A stretch of DNA of 64,000 bases, from positions 1 to 64,000 of the forward strand of contig JBBILQ010000004.1 of assembly GCA_037444845.1 (NCBI GenBank), written 5' to 3'. A program made the position numbers and the translations under genes. The notes under the pieces were generated by a model that saw only the letters and a program-made list of their open reading frames with translations, had not been told where the DNA came from and did not search any database. The DNA comes from JARYMI01 sp037444845 (GTDB lineage: Bacteria; Acidobacteriota; Aminicenantia; Aminicenantales; UBA8522). Within the stretch, counting starts at the first letter, position 1; each line of letters starts with the position of its first letter. Below, piece after piece: positions 8,488 through 16,772 of this stretch.

Positions 8488-9859
8488 GATGGATCAATAT
8501 TTCCATTCCATTCGCATCGACCCCGAAAAGTGCAGAGGCAGGATGAAATGCATGCGGATGTGTCCCACTCAGGCGATCAGGGTTAGGGATGGCAAAGCCG
8601 CGATCATCGAAGAGAAATGCATCGATTGCGGAGAATGCATCACCGCCTGTCCGGAAAACGCGATCATCCCTTTAACCGACCCCTTCGGAGAATCCCCTAA
8701 GTTCCGGTACACTGTTGCCCTGCCGTCTCCTGCTCTCTATGCTCAATATGGAAGAGAAATCTTGCCTGAAAAAATTCTCGCCGGGATAAAAAGACTGGGA
8801 TTTGACGACGCCCATGACCTGGCTTTTACATGCGGGGAGGTCAGTTTCGCCATCCAGGAATATCTCCGGGAATACCAGGGGCCCAAGCCTCTCATTTCCA
8901 ATGTCTGCCCGACAATCGTCCGCTTAATCCAGGTTAAGTATCCAGCTCTCATCGACCAGGTGATTCCTATTGATACTCCGCGAGAATTGGCGGCCCGGGA
9001 AATGAAAAGAAAAAAGTCAAAAACGCTCGGCCTAAAAGAAGAAGATATTGGCACTTTTTACATCACGCCCTGCCCTGTAAAAATGATCTCCATAAAGCAG
9101 CCCGCAGAAAAGGGAAAATCTCATATAGACGGAGCCATCGCCATTTCAGACATTTACGGGCCCCTCCTGGCGGCAATGGAAGACATCGAAAGCGAAAGTT
9201 ACCAGAAAGCCCTGAAAAACATCTGCATCCTGGGGATTGGATGGGCGATGGCGGGTGGCATCTGTCGGACGTTGAGGCTCAAAAACTCCCTGGCCGTCTC
9301 GGGGCTCAGTGAAATCATCAAGGTCTTCAATGACATGGAGAGAGGGAAGCTGAGAAACATCGACTTCATCGAAGCCTATTCGTGTCACCAGGGGTGTGTC
9401 GGAGGTTCTTTGACAGTGGAGAACCTTTACATCTCTTACAATAAAATATTAAAGCTGATCGAGACCTTAGAATTCGAACAAATTAAAGCCTGTCCAGATA
9501 TTAGAGAAGTGAGGAAGCTTTTTCGAGAGAAGTACTTTTCCCTGGAGGGAAAACTCGAGCCTCGCCCCTTCAAACCCCTCGATAAGGATCTGGCCAGAGC
9601 CATCAAAAAGAGAAAAGAAAAAGAAGAGATTCATGATTCTTTGCCAAACATCGATTGCGGGGCTTGCGGCGCTCCCACATGCTTGGCGTTTGCCGAGGAC
9701 GTTGTCAAAGGAGAAGCCGAGCTGGCCGACTGTATTTTCGTTTTCCCTCAGAAGGTTAGAGAGCTATCCCAAGAGTTGATAGAGCTGCTTAACAAATCTG
9801 CTTCTCCGCGTTCACTCAAGTCTCTTCTTGGCGCAACACCACCTAAGAAGGATGAATAA
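8474..9859 (+). CDS. HydS-like (sensory-type) [FeFe]-hydrogenase-related protein
   Basis: 461 residues; the first ATG overlaps the previous gene by 14 bases, and an ATG at 8489 is an alternative. An N-terminal 2x[4Fe-4S] ferredoxin (Cys20, 26, 30 and Cys49, 52, 55, 59) precedes an H-cluster-type domain. The four H-cluster Cys are present: NVCP (Cys145), TPCPVK (Cys200), and SCHQGCVGG (Cys304, Cys308). The proton-relay Cys that precedes CP in catalytic enzymes is Val here, as expected for slow sensory forms. The C-terminus has a further [4Fe-4S] motif (Cys395, 398, 403, 420) but no PAS domain. Probably an H2 or redox sensor rather than a production enzyme. No HydEFG maturases are seen in the window. 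Confidence 0.8.
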   Translation: MKQNKMDQYFHSIRIDPEKCRGRMKCMRMCPTQAIRVRDGKAAIIEEKCIDCGECITACPENAIIPLTDPFGESPKFRYTVALPSPALYAQYGREILPEKILAGIKRLGFDDAHDLAFTCGEVSFAIQEYLREYQGPKPLISNVCPTIVRLIQVKYPALIDQVIPIDTPRELAAREMKRKKSKTLGLKEEDIGTFYITPCPVKMISIKQPAEKGKSHIDGAIAISDIYGPLLAAMEDIESESYQKALKNICILGIGWAMAGGICRTLRLKNSLAVSGLSEIIKVFNDMERGKLRNIDFIEAYSCHQGCVGGSLTVENLYISYNKILKLIETLEFEQIKACPDIREVRKLFREKYFSLEGKLEPRPFKPLDKDLARAIKKRKEKEEIHDSLPNIDCGACGAPTCLAFAEDVVKGEAELADCIFVFPQKVRELSQELIELLNKSASPRSLKSLLGATPPKKDE

Positions 9860-10201
9860 ATGAAACTCAGAGCAATCGTTGAAAAACTGCAGTTAGAAGT
9901 CTTAACCGGCCAAGACAGGTTAGAGACGGAGGTTACGGGCGGATACACGAGTGACCTTCTCAGCGATGTGATGGCCAACAGCAAAACGGGAAACCTCTGG
10001 ATCACTCTCCAGACGCACCAGAATATCATCGCCGTAGCCAAATTGAGAGACCTGGCCGGGATCATCATCATCAACAACCGTAAGCCTGATGAAGAAACGG
10101 TCCAAAAAGCAAAGGAGGAAAATGTTTCGGTCCTTTGCGCCAGCGAGACCGCCTTTAAGATATCGGGACAATTGTACGAGCTAATCAGCTCGTCGGACTG
10201 A
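9860..10201 (+). CDS. DRTGG-domain protein
   Basis: 113 residues, starting immediately after the stop of the HydS-like gene with AAGGATG upstream. One DRTGG domain: GGYTSDLLSDVMANS followed by alternating strands and helices. It is a paralogue of the protein at 7683-8036, but the two are clearly diverged. In other anaerobes small DRTGG proteins accompany regulatory or bifurcating hydrogenases. Their biochemical role is not established; nucleotide or partner binding is a guess. Confidence 0.82.
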   Translation: MKLRAIVEKLQLEVLTGQDRLETEVTGGYTSDLLSDVMANSKTGNLWITLQTHQNIIAVAKLRDLAGIIIINNRKPDEETVQKAKEENVSVLCASETAFKISGQLYELISSSD

Positions 10202-10213
10202 CCTTGATTATTC

Positions 10214-10954
10214 ATGCTTCGACCTTTTAACGCTGACCTGCACATTCATACCTGCCTTTCTCCCTGCACAGAACTGGATATGTCTCCGCAGATGATCCTC
10301 GCCTCGGCCAGGGAGAAAGGAATAGACATCATCGGCATCTGCGATCACAACTCCTCGGAAAACTCACTGGCCGTGATGAGGGCAGCCGCGAAGACGTCCA
10401 TCCATGTTATCCCGGGCCTGGAAGTGACTTCCCGCGAAGAAGTCCATGTTTTGGCCCTATTTGACAACATGGATTCCGCCTTAAAATTCCAAGAACATGT
10501 CTACGAAAACCTTCCCGGAGAGAACGACGAAGAGGCCTTTGGCAAGCAAGTCATCGTCAACGAAAGGGAAGAGGTGGAGGGTTTTAGTAACAAGCTCTTG
10601 ATAGGCGCCACGACCATTCCCCTTGAAGAGGTCATCCGGCTGATTCATTCCTTCGGCGGCCTGTCCATCGCTTCGCACATAGACAGAGAAGCTTTCAGCA
10701 TCATCGGTCAATTGGGGTTTATTCCAGAGGGCCTGGCCTTAGACGCCCTGGAAATCTCTCCCCGTTTGACCTTCGAGGAAGCCGTTAAAGCCTATCCTTA
10801 TAATTATCCTATCACCTGCTCCTCGGATGCCCATTATCCCGAGGATATCGGAAAAGGCTCGACGTCTTTTCTCCTCGAGGAAGGCTCTGTGGCTGAAATA
10901 AAAAAAGCCCTGAGAAACGAGGAGGGGCGGAAATTGATACGAGTGAATAACTGA
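10214..10954 (+). CDS. PHP-domain phosphoesterase
   Basis: 246 residues. The start is followed at once by the PHP motif NADLHIHTCLSPC. ICDHNSS, GLEVTSREEVHVL, SIASHIDR and SSDAHYPEDIG supply the His/Asp/Glu metal ligands of the polymerase-and-histidinol-phosphatase fold, all apparently intact. Probably a metal-dependent phosphatase or phosphodiesterase with unknown substrate. It lies 12 bases after the DRTGG gene and before a GHKL ATPase, inside the sensory cassette. It may act as the phosphatase arm of that signalling unit (inference). Confidence 0.87.
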   Translation: MLRPFNADLHIHTCLSPCTELDMSPQMILASAREKGIDIIGICDHNSSENSLAVMRAAAKTSIHVIPGLEVTSREEVHVLALFDNMDSALKFQEHVYENLPGENDEEAFGKQVIVNEREEVEGFSNKLLIGATTIPLEEVIRLIHSFGGLSIASHIDREAFSIIGQLGFIPEGLALDALEISPRLTFEEAVKAYPYNYPITCSSDAHYPEDIGKGSTSFLLEEGSVAEIKKALRNEEGRKLIRVNN

Positions 10955-10971
10955 GTTGAGTTGAGGTTTCC

Positions 10972-11514
10972 GTGGAAGACCTGTCTCTGCACATCCTCGA
11001 CATCGCCGAAAATTCAGTGGCCGCCCAGGCGAGCAAAATTGAAATAAGACTGACGGAAGATATAAAGACGGATTTGCTGTCGATCGAAGTGATCGACAAC
11101 GGAACAGGGATGGACGAGGAAACTCAGAAGAAAGCCCTCGACCCCTTCTTCACTTCGAAGAAGGTGCGCCGGTTTGGACTGGGATTGTCTCTTTTAGCAG
11201 AGGCTGCCAAGGCAGCCAACGGTCATCTGGTCCTGAAATCAGAGAAGGGAAAAGGAACCAGGGTCAGGGCTGATTTCCAGCACAGCCATATCGACCGGCA
11301 ACCTCTGGGCGATATCGGCCAGACAATCCTCACTCTGATCATGGGCAATCCTGATGTCGATATCGTCTACGTGCATAAAAAGGACGGCCGCAAATACCGT
11401 TTGGACACGAGGAAAATAAAAGCTCAGCTCAAGGACATTCCCATCAATTCCCTGGATGGGATTAAATTGATCAAGGAAGACTTGAAAAAGGATAGAGAAA
11501 AGACGCCGCCTTAG
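10972..11514 (+). CDS. GHKL ATPase, histidine-kinase-like C-terminal domain
   Basis: 180 residues starting at a GTG codon (10972). The N-terminal part is a short Bergerat ATPase: LDIAENSVAAQA (N box), DNGTGMD (G1), FTSKKVRRFGLGLSLL (G2). There is no dimerisation domain or phospho-acceptor His. The C-terminal half (about 100-180) has no recognised family. It is the last gene of the six-gene cassette. The stop overlaps tail-to-tail by 4 bases with the receiver gene on the minus strand. It could be a serine kinase or a nucleotide-binding regulator. Confidence 0.78.
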   Translation: MEDLSLHILDIAENSVAAQASKIEIRLTEDIKTDLLSIEVIDNGTGMDEETQKKALDPFFTSKKVRRFGLGLSLLAEAAKAANGHLVLKSEKGKGTRVRADFQHSHIDRQPLGDIGQTILTLIMGNPDVDIVYVHKKDGRKYRLDTRKIKAQLKDIPINSLDGIKLIKEDLKKDREKTPP

Positions 11515-12305
11515 TGGTCCGTCCGGGCTGGCTTTTGCTTCACTCTCACGGCGGCAGAACTTCCTGTCCGTATCCGCTCCACGCGGGCCGCTTTGACCTC
11601 AAGCTGGCGGCTGACTTCTTCCTGCCAGGCCTGGTCAAATTCGCAATTCGGGCAGTCAAAAAGTTGTGAGCAGGAGCGGTGGGAAATCTGGCCGCTCATC
11701 ACATACCGGCATTGTTTCTTGCCTAATTGAGCATAAAGCTTGGCGATATAGGGTTTAATCCGCGGGTCATTCCTGAACTTCTCTTTGCCCATCATTGCCA
11801 CGTGAAAATCACAGACCCTCGTGCAATTATAACCGTAGGTGCACATGCGTTTCTTAACTATTCCAGCTTGCATCCAGATGCAGGGAGTGACGATTTCCTC
11901 TTCGACAGCGGGCTCTTCGACAGGCGGAGTCGGGATGATTTCGATCTCGTAAGACTGCCTGATTAAAGTTTCAAGATAGCTGAGCTCAAAAGGTTTGGGC
12001 AGGTAATTCAAAGCTCCATTCTGCAGGGCCTTCTCCTCGGTTTCGACTGAAGGATAAGCAGTAATGATAATGACTTTCGCCCGGGGATTTTTTTGTTTGA
12101 CTTCCTGGAGGACTGAAATCCCATCGCGACCGGGCAATTTCAGGTCGATGATCATGACGTTGTAATCTTCAAATTTGAGTTTTTCCAGTGCTTTTTCACC
12201 GTCTCGAGCTGTATCAACCGCATGGCCCACGTCTGAGAGGTAATCGGACAACGCCTCCCGCATGATGTCCTCATCTTCAATCACCAACACACTTTGTTTT
12301 TCCAT
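11511..12305 (-). CDS. Receiver domain fused to a Cys-rich domain
   Basis: 264 residues. Residues 1-120 are a canonical CheY-like receiver (acidic ED at 10-11, phospho-acceptor Asp54 in MIIDLKLPG, Lys in LPKPF). A Glu/Val/Pro-rich linker (about 128-140) leads to a C-terminal domain with many Cys: CIWMQAG, CTYGYNCTRVC, QCRYVMSG, RSCSQLFDCPNCEFDQA. The arrangement suggests a metal or iron-sulfur centre under phosphorylation control. There is no DNA-binding helix-turn-helix. Similar Cys-rich tails occur next to GcvH-like and Hdr-linked regulators, but I cannot name the family. It is driven by a sigma-54-type promoter at 12402-12415. Confidence 0.75.
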   Translation of the reverse strand: MEKQSVLVIEDEDIMREALSDYLSDVGHAVDTARDGEKALEKLKFEDYNVMIIDLKLPGRDGISVLQEVKQKNPRAKVIIITAYPSVETEEKALQNGALNYLPKPFELSYLETLIRQSYEIEIIPTPPVEEPAVEEEIVTPCIWMQAGIVKKRMCTYGYNCTRVCDFHVAMMGKEKFRNDPRIKPYIAKLYAQLGKKQCRYVMSGQISHRSCSQLFDCPNCEFDQAWQEEVSRQLEVKAARVERIRTGSSAAVRVKQKPARTDH

Positions 12306-12401
12306 GACTAACCTCCAATTTTTTGGTTATTCCCACAGGGAAGGCATCCTGTATAGCGCCTTTCCTCGGGGAATTGCTTTTTTCATCACATTAGATATAT
12401 A

Positions 12402-12415
12402 GCAAGCAGTGTGCC
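12402..12415 (-). promoter_or_regulatory. Sigma-54 promoter (-24/-12)
   Basis: On the minus strand the sequence reads TGGCACACTGCTTGC, matching the sigma-54 consensus with GG and GC exactly 10 bases apart. It lies about 97 bases upstream of the receiver/Cys-rich gene. An NtrC-type activator gene lies immediately on the other side. Confidence 0.75.
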
Positions 12416-12541
12416 AGGATGATTTTGGCCAAAGGTCAATTTTCAGAACGTCGCTAACTATTTGATAATAAATCGATTAGGAAATAATAGCGGGAAAGAT
12501 AAGATATCGGGAGAATCGAAGCGATATATATTATTTAGACA

Positions 12542-13894
12542 TTATGTGTCTAAATTATTTACAGCATAATGATATTTCTTCAGCTTATTATAAAGGGTCA
12601 TCCTCTGGATTCCGAGTATCTTGGCCGCCCTTGAAATGTTGCCTTTTGTTTCCTCAAGCACACTCAGGATATGGTTTCTCATCACGTCCTCGATCGTTTT
12701 CCCTTCTGCAGGAGCCGGGTGAATGAGATCCTGAGGGAAGTCGGCCATCGTGATTTCTTTGTTCTTCGACAGGATCACAGCGTGCTCGATCATGTTTTCG
12801 AGCTCCCTCACATTACCCGGCCAGGAGTAATTCAGCATGAATTCGATGACCTCCGGCGAAAATTTCTTAACGGCCTTATTATTACTCCTGGAAAACTTTC
12901 TCAAGAAATGCTCGGCCAGGGGAAGAATATCCTCCTTCCTCTCCTGAAGCGGCGGGAGTTGAACGGTGACCACCTTTAACCGGTAATAGAGGTCCTCTCT
13001 GAAAGCCCCCTGCTTGACCAGCGTTCTTAAATCCTTATTCGTAGCCGCAATGACCCGGACATCAACACCGATCTCCTCATTCCCCCCAACCCGGGTAATC
13101 TTTTTCTCTTCCAGCGCTCTCAATAGGTGAATCTGGGTATTAGCGTTTATTTCACCTATTTCATCTAAGAATAAAGTCCCTCCGTCTGCCGCCTCAAATT
13201 TTCCCTTTTTGCGTTCGATCGCTCCCGTGAACGATCCTTTTTCATGTCCGAAAAGCTCACTCTCGAGCAGGCTCTCCGGAAGGGAGGCGCAGCTAAGGGC
13301 AAGGAAGGGCTTCCGGCGACGCTGACTCTGATGATGAATGGCCCGGGCAACGATTTCCTTCCCCGTGCCAGTCTTCCCGGTGATCAAGACCGTGGCCGTC
13401 GTCGGGGCGACCGTTTTAATAAGCTCAAATATCCTCAGCATCCCACGGCTTTTAGCGATGATCCCTTCAAAGAGATACCTATCCTCTATCTTCCGCCGCA
13501 GGGAGATGTTTTCTTCAACCAGGTCCTGGTGAGCCACCAGGTTTTTGATGAGAAGCTCGACTTTTTCGGGGCAAAAAGGTTTTTCGATGTAATCATAGGC
13601 GCCTTCCCTGATGGCGGAGATGGCCGTTTGAATCGAACCGTAAGCCGTGATGATGACCGTTATCAGCGCCGGGACCATTCTCCTTGCTTCCTTCATCAGC
13701 TCGATCCCGTCTATCCCGGGCATAACCAGGTCAGCCAGCATGATTTTTATGTTTTTCCGCCTCAGAATTCCCAGCGCGGCCTCTCCGGATTCGGCGACCT
13801 CAACGTTATAGCCAACGTTTACCAGCCAGTCCCGGAGCGATTCTCTTACTATTTTTTCATCATCGACGACAAGGATTACCGCCTTTTTTCCCAT
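12542..13894 (-). CDS. NtrC-family sigma-54 activator
   Basis: 450 residues. Receiver (1-120, Asp55), AAA+ domain (about 143-370) with Walker A GKTGTGKE, the sigma-54-contacting loop as GSFTGA, Walker B GGTLFLDEIGE and the arginine-finger region. A Fis-type helix-turn-helix ends the protein (NISRAAKILGIQRMTLYNKLKKY). It overlaps the 3' end of the kinase gene upstream by 35 bases, so the two form an operon and a cognate pair. The nearest sigma-54 promoter (12402-12415) lies just downstream and is the likely target. Confidence 0.93.
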   Translation of the reverse strand: MGKKAVILVVDDEKIVRESLRDWLVNVGYNVEVAESGEAALGILRRKNIKIMLADLVMPGIDGIELMKEARRMVPALITVIITAYGSIQTAISAIREGAYDYIEKPFCPEKVELLIKNLVAHQDLVEENISLRRKIEDRYLFEGIIAKSRGMLRIFELIKTVAPTTATVLITGKTGTGKEIVARAIHHQSQRRRKPFLALSCASLPESLLESELFGHEKGSFTGAIERKKGKFEAADGGTLFLDEIGEINANTQIHLLRALEEKKITRVGGNEEIGVDVRVIAATNKDLRTLVKQGAFREDLYYRLKVVTVQLPPLQERKEDILPLAEHFLRKFSRSNNKAVKKFSPEVIEFMLNYSWPGNVRELENMIEHAVILSKNKEITMADFPQDLIHPAPAEGKTIEDVMRNHILSVLEETKGNISRAAKILGIQRMTLYNKLKKYHYAVNNLDT

Positions 13895-15404
13895 CCATGG
13901 CCTCCAGGTAGATCGTGAATGTTGTCCCCTTGTTAAGCTCGCTGGCTACTTCTATCTTTCCCTTGTGCCTCTCAATAATCCCATGAACGACCGGAAGTCC
14001 CAGCCCCACGCCCCTGCCCTTTTCCTTGGTGGTGAAGAAAGGCGTGAAAAGCTTGCTCAGGTTTTCTTTGGGAATGCCGACCCCGGTGTCGGCGACATCA
14101 ATCCTGACGGTATTCTTGATTGCTTCATTGATTCTGACGCCCCGGGCAGCCGATGTGGCGATGGTTAATTTTCCGCCCTCGGGCATTGCTTGAGTCGCAT
14201 TCAGAATGATATTGATCAGGACCTGCTGAATCTGGTCGAAACCAGCATGAACAAGAGGTAGATCCTTGCCTAATTTCAGCTCAAGGGTAATGTTTTCCAG
14301 GCTGATCTGGTGCCTGACCAACAACAGGGCAGCCTGCACGACCTTGTTGATCTCAATCGGCCTCATGTCAGCGTCCGATTGGCGTGAGAAATCGAGCAGG
14401 TTTCTGATGATCCCGGACGTTCTTTCGAGTTCTTTCTTCATCTTCAAAAGCTGATTTTCTGTGTCTTCTGTTTGCAATCTTTTGGCTTGATACTTCTTAA
14501 GGAGGAGGGTTGTGTAGACCATAATCCCGGCTAAGGGGTTGTTCACTTCGTGAGCGACGCTGGCCGCTAATTGACCCAGAGAGGCCAGTTTTTCTGACCT
14601 GATCAGTTCGACCTCCGTTTCTTTGCGCTTTGTGATGTCTTCTCCTGAGCTGAGGGTGCCGATGATCAGGCCCTTTTCATCCGTGAGCGTCGAATTGTGC
14701 CAGGCAATGATCCTTTCCTCACCGGACTTGGTCAAGACTGTGTTTTCATAGTCCTCAACTTCCTCCTCTTCTCCAGCCATCACTTTTTTGAAAGTTTCCC
14801 TTCTTTTTTCCCTGACCCTTTCCGGCACGCACAAATCAAACCAGTCTTTTCCGATTATCTCTTCTCCTCTGTAGCCCAAGACATCACACCCTTTCTTGTT
14901 AATGAGCGTAACGATGCCTTTTTCATTAATAGCGATGATGATGGCTCCCGCGATATTGAGGTACTGTTGGGCTCTATTCCTTTCCTCGAGCAGCTTTGCC
15001 CACAGTCCCTTGTGCTTGGTTAAATTCCTGAAGTGTTCCACGGCGCCGATGATCTCGTTCTTGCTGGAGCGCAAGGGCGAGGTCGTTATGTTGACAGGAA
15101 TCTTCTTCCCTTCTTTATTCGTTATCACCACCTCATAGCCGAAAAATGTTTCCCCTGTTGTCATGGCCTTTTTGACGAGACATTCTTCTTTGCAGAGGTC
15201 ACTCTTGAGAACCTGATCGCACTCCCTGTTCAGCACTTCCTCCCGCTTGAACCCAGAAATCTCCTCGGCCGCCTGATTAAACGTCGTAATTCTCATCTCT
15301 TTATCTACGGTGAGAACTCCCCCTTCCATGCTGTCCAGGACGTTTTCCAGGAATTCTTTGGTGAGGCCGTTCTCGCTGCTCAAGGAAATTTCTCCCTCTA
15401 CCAT
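13860..15404 (-). CDS. PAS-PAS sensor histidine kinase
   Basis: 514 residues, soluble. Two PAS domains (about 10-125 and 140-265), a HisKA dimerisation box (SVAHEVNNPLAG) and a GHKL ATPase with NILNATQAMPEGG, DTGVGIPKENL and GVGLGLPVVHG. The first PAS region contains CDQVLKSDLCKEECLV, a Cys-rich stretch seen in redox-responsive PAS sensors, so redox sensing is possible. A TTTACT/TATAAT pair with 16-base spacing ends only a few bases before the ATG. The transcript may therefore be nearly leaderless, or the start may lie further in. Confidence 0.9.
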   Translation of the reverse strand: MVEGEISLSSENGLTKEFLENVLDSMEGGVLTVDKEMRITTFNQAAEEISGFKREEVLNRECDQVLKSDLCKEECLVKKAMTTGETFFGYEVVITNKEGKKIPVNITTSPLRSSKNEIIGAVEHFRNLTKHKGLWAKLLEERNRAQQYLNIAGAIIIAINEKGIVTLINKKGCDVLGYRGEEIIGKDWFDLCVPERVREKRRETFKKVMAGEEEEVEDYENTVLTKSGEERIIAWHNSTLTDEKGLIIGTLSSGEDITKRKETEVELIRSEKLASLGQLAASVAHEVNNPLAGIMVYTTLLLKKYQAKRLQTEDTENQLLKMKKELERTSGIIRNLLDFSRQSDADMRPIEINKVVQAALLLVRHQISLENITLELKLGKDLPLVHAGFDQIQQVLINIILNATQAMPEGGKLTIATSAARGVRINEAIKNTVRIDVADTGVGIPKENLSKLFTPFFTTKEKGRGVGLGLPVVHGIIERHKGKIEVASELNKGTTFTIYLEAMDGKKGGNPCRR

Positions 15405-15560
15405 TATTATAATAAAACCCGTTCCTCAGTAAAGACTTTTGCCTCTCCCCCTGGCTTCGCCGATAGAATCACCCGGCGGGTCCCGTCGAGGTTCACCCCC
15501 GCGCCCCCTCACACCTCTTCTTACCTTGCTCAGTTCCCCTTTTCAATGTTTATTATATTT

Positions 15561-15589
15561 ATAGATTTTATAAATTCTATAAAATCTAT
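15561..15589. promoter_or_regulatory. Operator-like palindrome
   Basis: ATAGATTTTATA (15561-15572) and its exact reverse complement (15578-15589) flank AATTC, a perfect 12-bp-arm palindrome. The half-sites partly repeat again up to 15597. It lies directly upstream of the -35 box of the next promoter, typical for a dimeric regulator. Confidence 0.55.
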
Positions 15590-15597
15590 AAATTCTA

Positions 15598-15627
15598 TTG
15601 ACTTTGGATATTTTGATTTGTCATAAT
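15598..15627 (+). promoter_or_regulatory. Putative sigma-70 promoter
   Basis: TTGACT (15598-15603) and CATAAT (15622-15627), 18 bases apart, about 90 bases upstream of the gene at 15719. The AT-rich palindrome adjoins it upstream. Confidence 0.5.
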
Positions 15628-15718
15628 GAGGCCACGCCTGTTTCCAGAGTCATGGAAACCCGGAAAATTATTGCCAACGGAAATCCTTTGAAGACAAAAT
15701 AACATAAGGAGGCCTGCG

Positions 15719-16363
15719 ATGATTTCAATAATCAGGTTAAGTTCCCAGGAGAGAAAGGAAAGAATGTGTGATCTGGTAATGGCCAAGCTGGGTGAATTAC
15801 AGGAAAGCCTGAAGGACAAGGGGCAGCTTCTCTACCTGACCAAGCGCGCCAGGCATGAGGATGTGAGCCTTTTTGTCCACACCATCGACCCGAATTTCCT
15901 GGGAGATTTCATCGCTGAGGGTTTGACTAAGATAGATCATGTGACGGGGATCTGGGCCATACACTTGATCAAGCCGGTGTTTTACCCTCTGCCCAAAGAT
16001 ACAAAAAACATGAAAAGATATGCCATTTCCTTAAAGGTTTTTATAAAAAACCTCAAGGAGGTCTACAAGAATATCGCAACCCCGAGTCTCCCCGCTGGGC
16101 TCAAACTAGCGTACGTCGCCTACACGTTTCATCTCTTCGAGGACAGCATCCAGTTTTCGATCCTGACCAAAAATGAAAAGACTCTAAACAATTATCTGAC
16201 TGATGTCATCGAAAAAATGCCCGGCGTGCTGAGAACCACCGTCAACCTGATTGAAAGGACCAGACCCCTTGTCTCTCATGACGCCTGGAGAGAATATTCT
16301 TTAAGACACGGCATCGTGTCGTCCTGGAACCAGAACTTGATGGTTGAGCAGTTCCAGGCGTAA
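15719..16363 (+). CDS. Unknown protein, possibly two Lrp-like ligand-binding folds
   Basis: 214 residues, preceded by AAGGAGG with good spacing. No family is firmly recognised. Two halves look alike in length and layout: SLFVHTIDPNFLGDFIAEGL with following strands, and AYVAYTFHLFEDSIQFSILT with following strands. Each could be an alpha/beta ferredoxin-like (RAM/AsnC-type) domain. There is no DNA-binding region, signal peptide or membrane segment. It stands alone, with its own promoter and palindromic operator, between the NtrC/kinase pair and decayed hdrA/mvhD remnants. A ligand or metal sensor role is only a guess. Confidence 0.6.
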   Translation: MISIIRLSSQERKERMCDLVMAKLGELQESLKDKGQLLYLTKRARHEDVSLFVHTIDPNFLGDFIAEGLTKIDHVTGIWAIHLIKPVFYPLPKDTKNMKRYAISLKVFIKNLKEVYKNIATPSLPAGLKLAYVAYTFHLFEDSIQFSILTKNEKTLNNYLTDVIEKMPGVLRTTVNLIERTRPLVSHDAWREYSLRHGIVSSWNQNLMVEQFQA

Positions 16364-16372
16364 CCTGGCAAT

Positions 16373-16722
16373 TCATTCCAACCTAAGTCTTTCCGCTTCG
16401 AGGCCAAAATCCTTCACCATAAGTTTGATGGCATGCGCTCTCTTCTCTGCTTTGAGATTTCCCTCATTGTAGTGGCAATCACCCAGATGACAACCGGGCG
16501 TCAGCAGTCCGTTCGACGCATTTCTATTTTGGGATAGCTCCGGCTTTCTATCCTCCTCATACCTGGCGAACATGACTCCCTTCTGCCTTGCCTTGGTATA
16601 ATAGCCTTCTCTGAATCCATACGTTCTGATGTCCCGGAACAAAACATAAACCTTCGTCCCGGGGAGAAAGCTCTTTTCCCTTCAAGGCGTTCTTCACTGC
16701 CTCGGTGCAACAAATGCTGAAG
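16373..16722 (-). pseudogene. hdrA-mvhD remnant with internal deletion
   Basis: A decayed, partly duplicated fragment. From high to low coordinate on the minus strand it first matches the HdrA part of the gene at 20828-24091: FRDIRTYGFREGYYTKARQ and ARYEEDRKPELSQN, with degraded DNA similarity further up to about 16722. It then jumps into MvhD sequence, GCHLGDCHYNEGNLKAEKR up to GLEAERLRLE, and stops where MvhD would continue with Trp. An 89-codon frame (16373-16642) remains open across the junction. The join removes the HdrA C-terminus and the MvhD N-terminus. Expression is unlikely, as there is no ribosome binding site or complete domain. Confidence 0.85.
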
Positions 16723-16743
16723 TAATAAATCTTGAATATTCGG

Positions 16744-16772
16744 TTGACACGACCGAAATTTCAAGATAATCT
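16744..16772 (+). promoter_or_regulatory. Possible promoter of a leaderless gene
   Basis: TTGACA at 16744-16749 followed by TAATCT (17-base spacer) or GATAAT (15-base spacer), ending directly at the ATG of the AAA ATPase gene. No Shine-Dalgarno sequence is visible. Confidence 0.3.

Noticed and set aside
8474..9859. Catalytic [FeFe]-hydrogenase
   Set aside because: The proton-relay Cys is Val, the motif context is that of sensory members, and no HydEFG genes accompany it.
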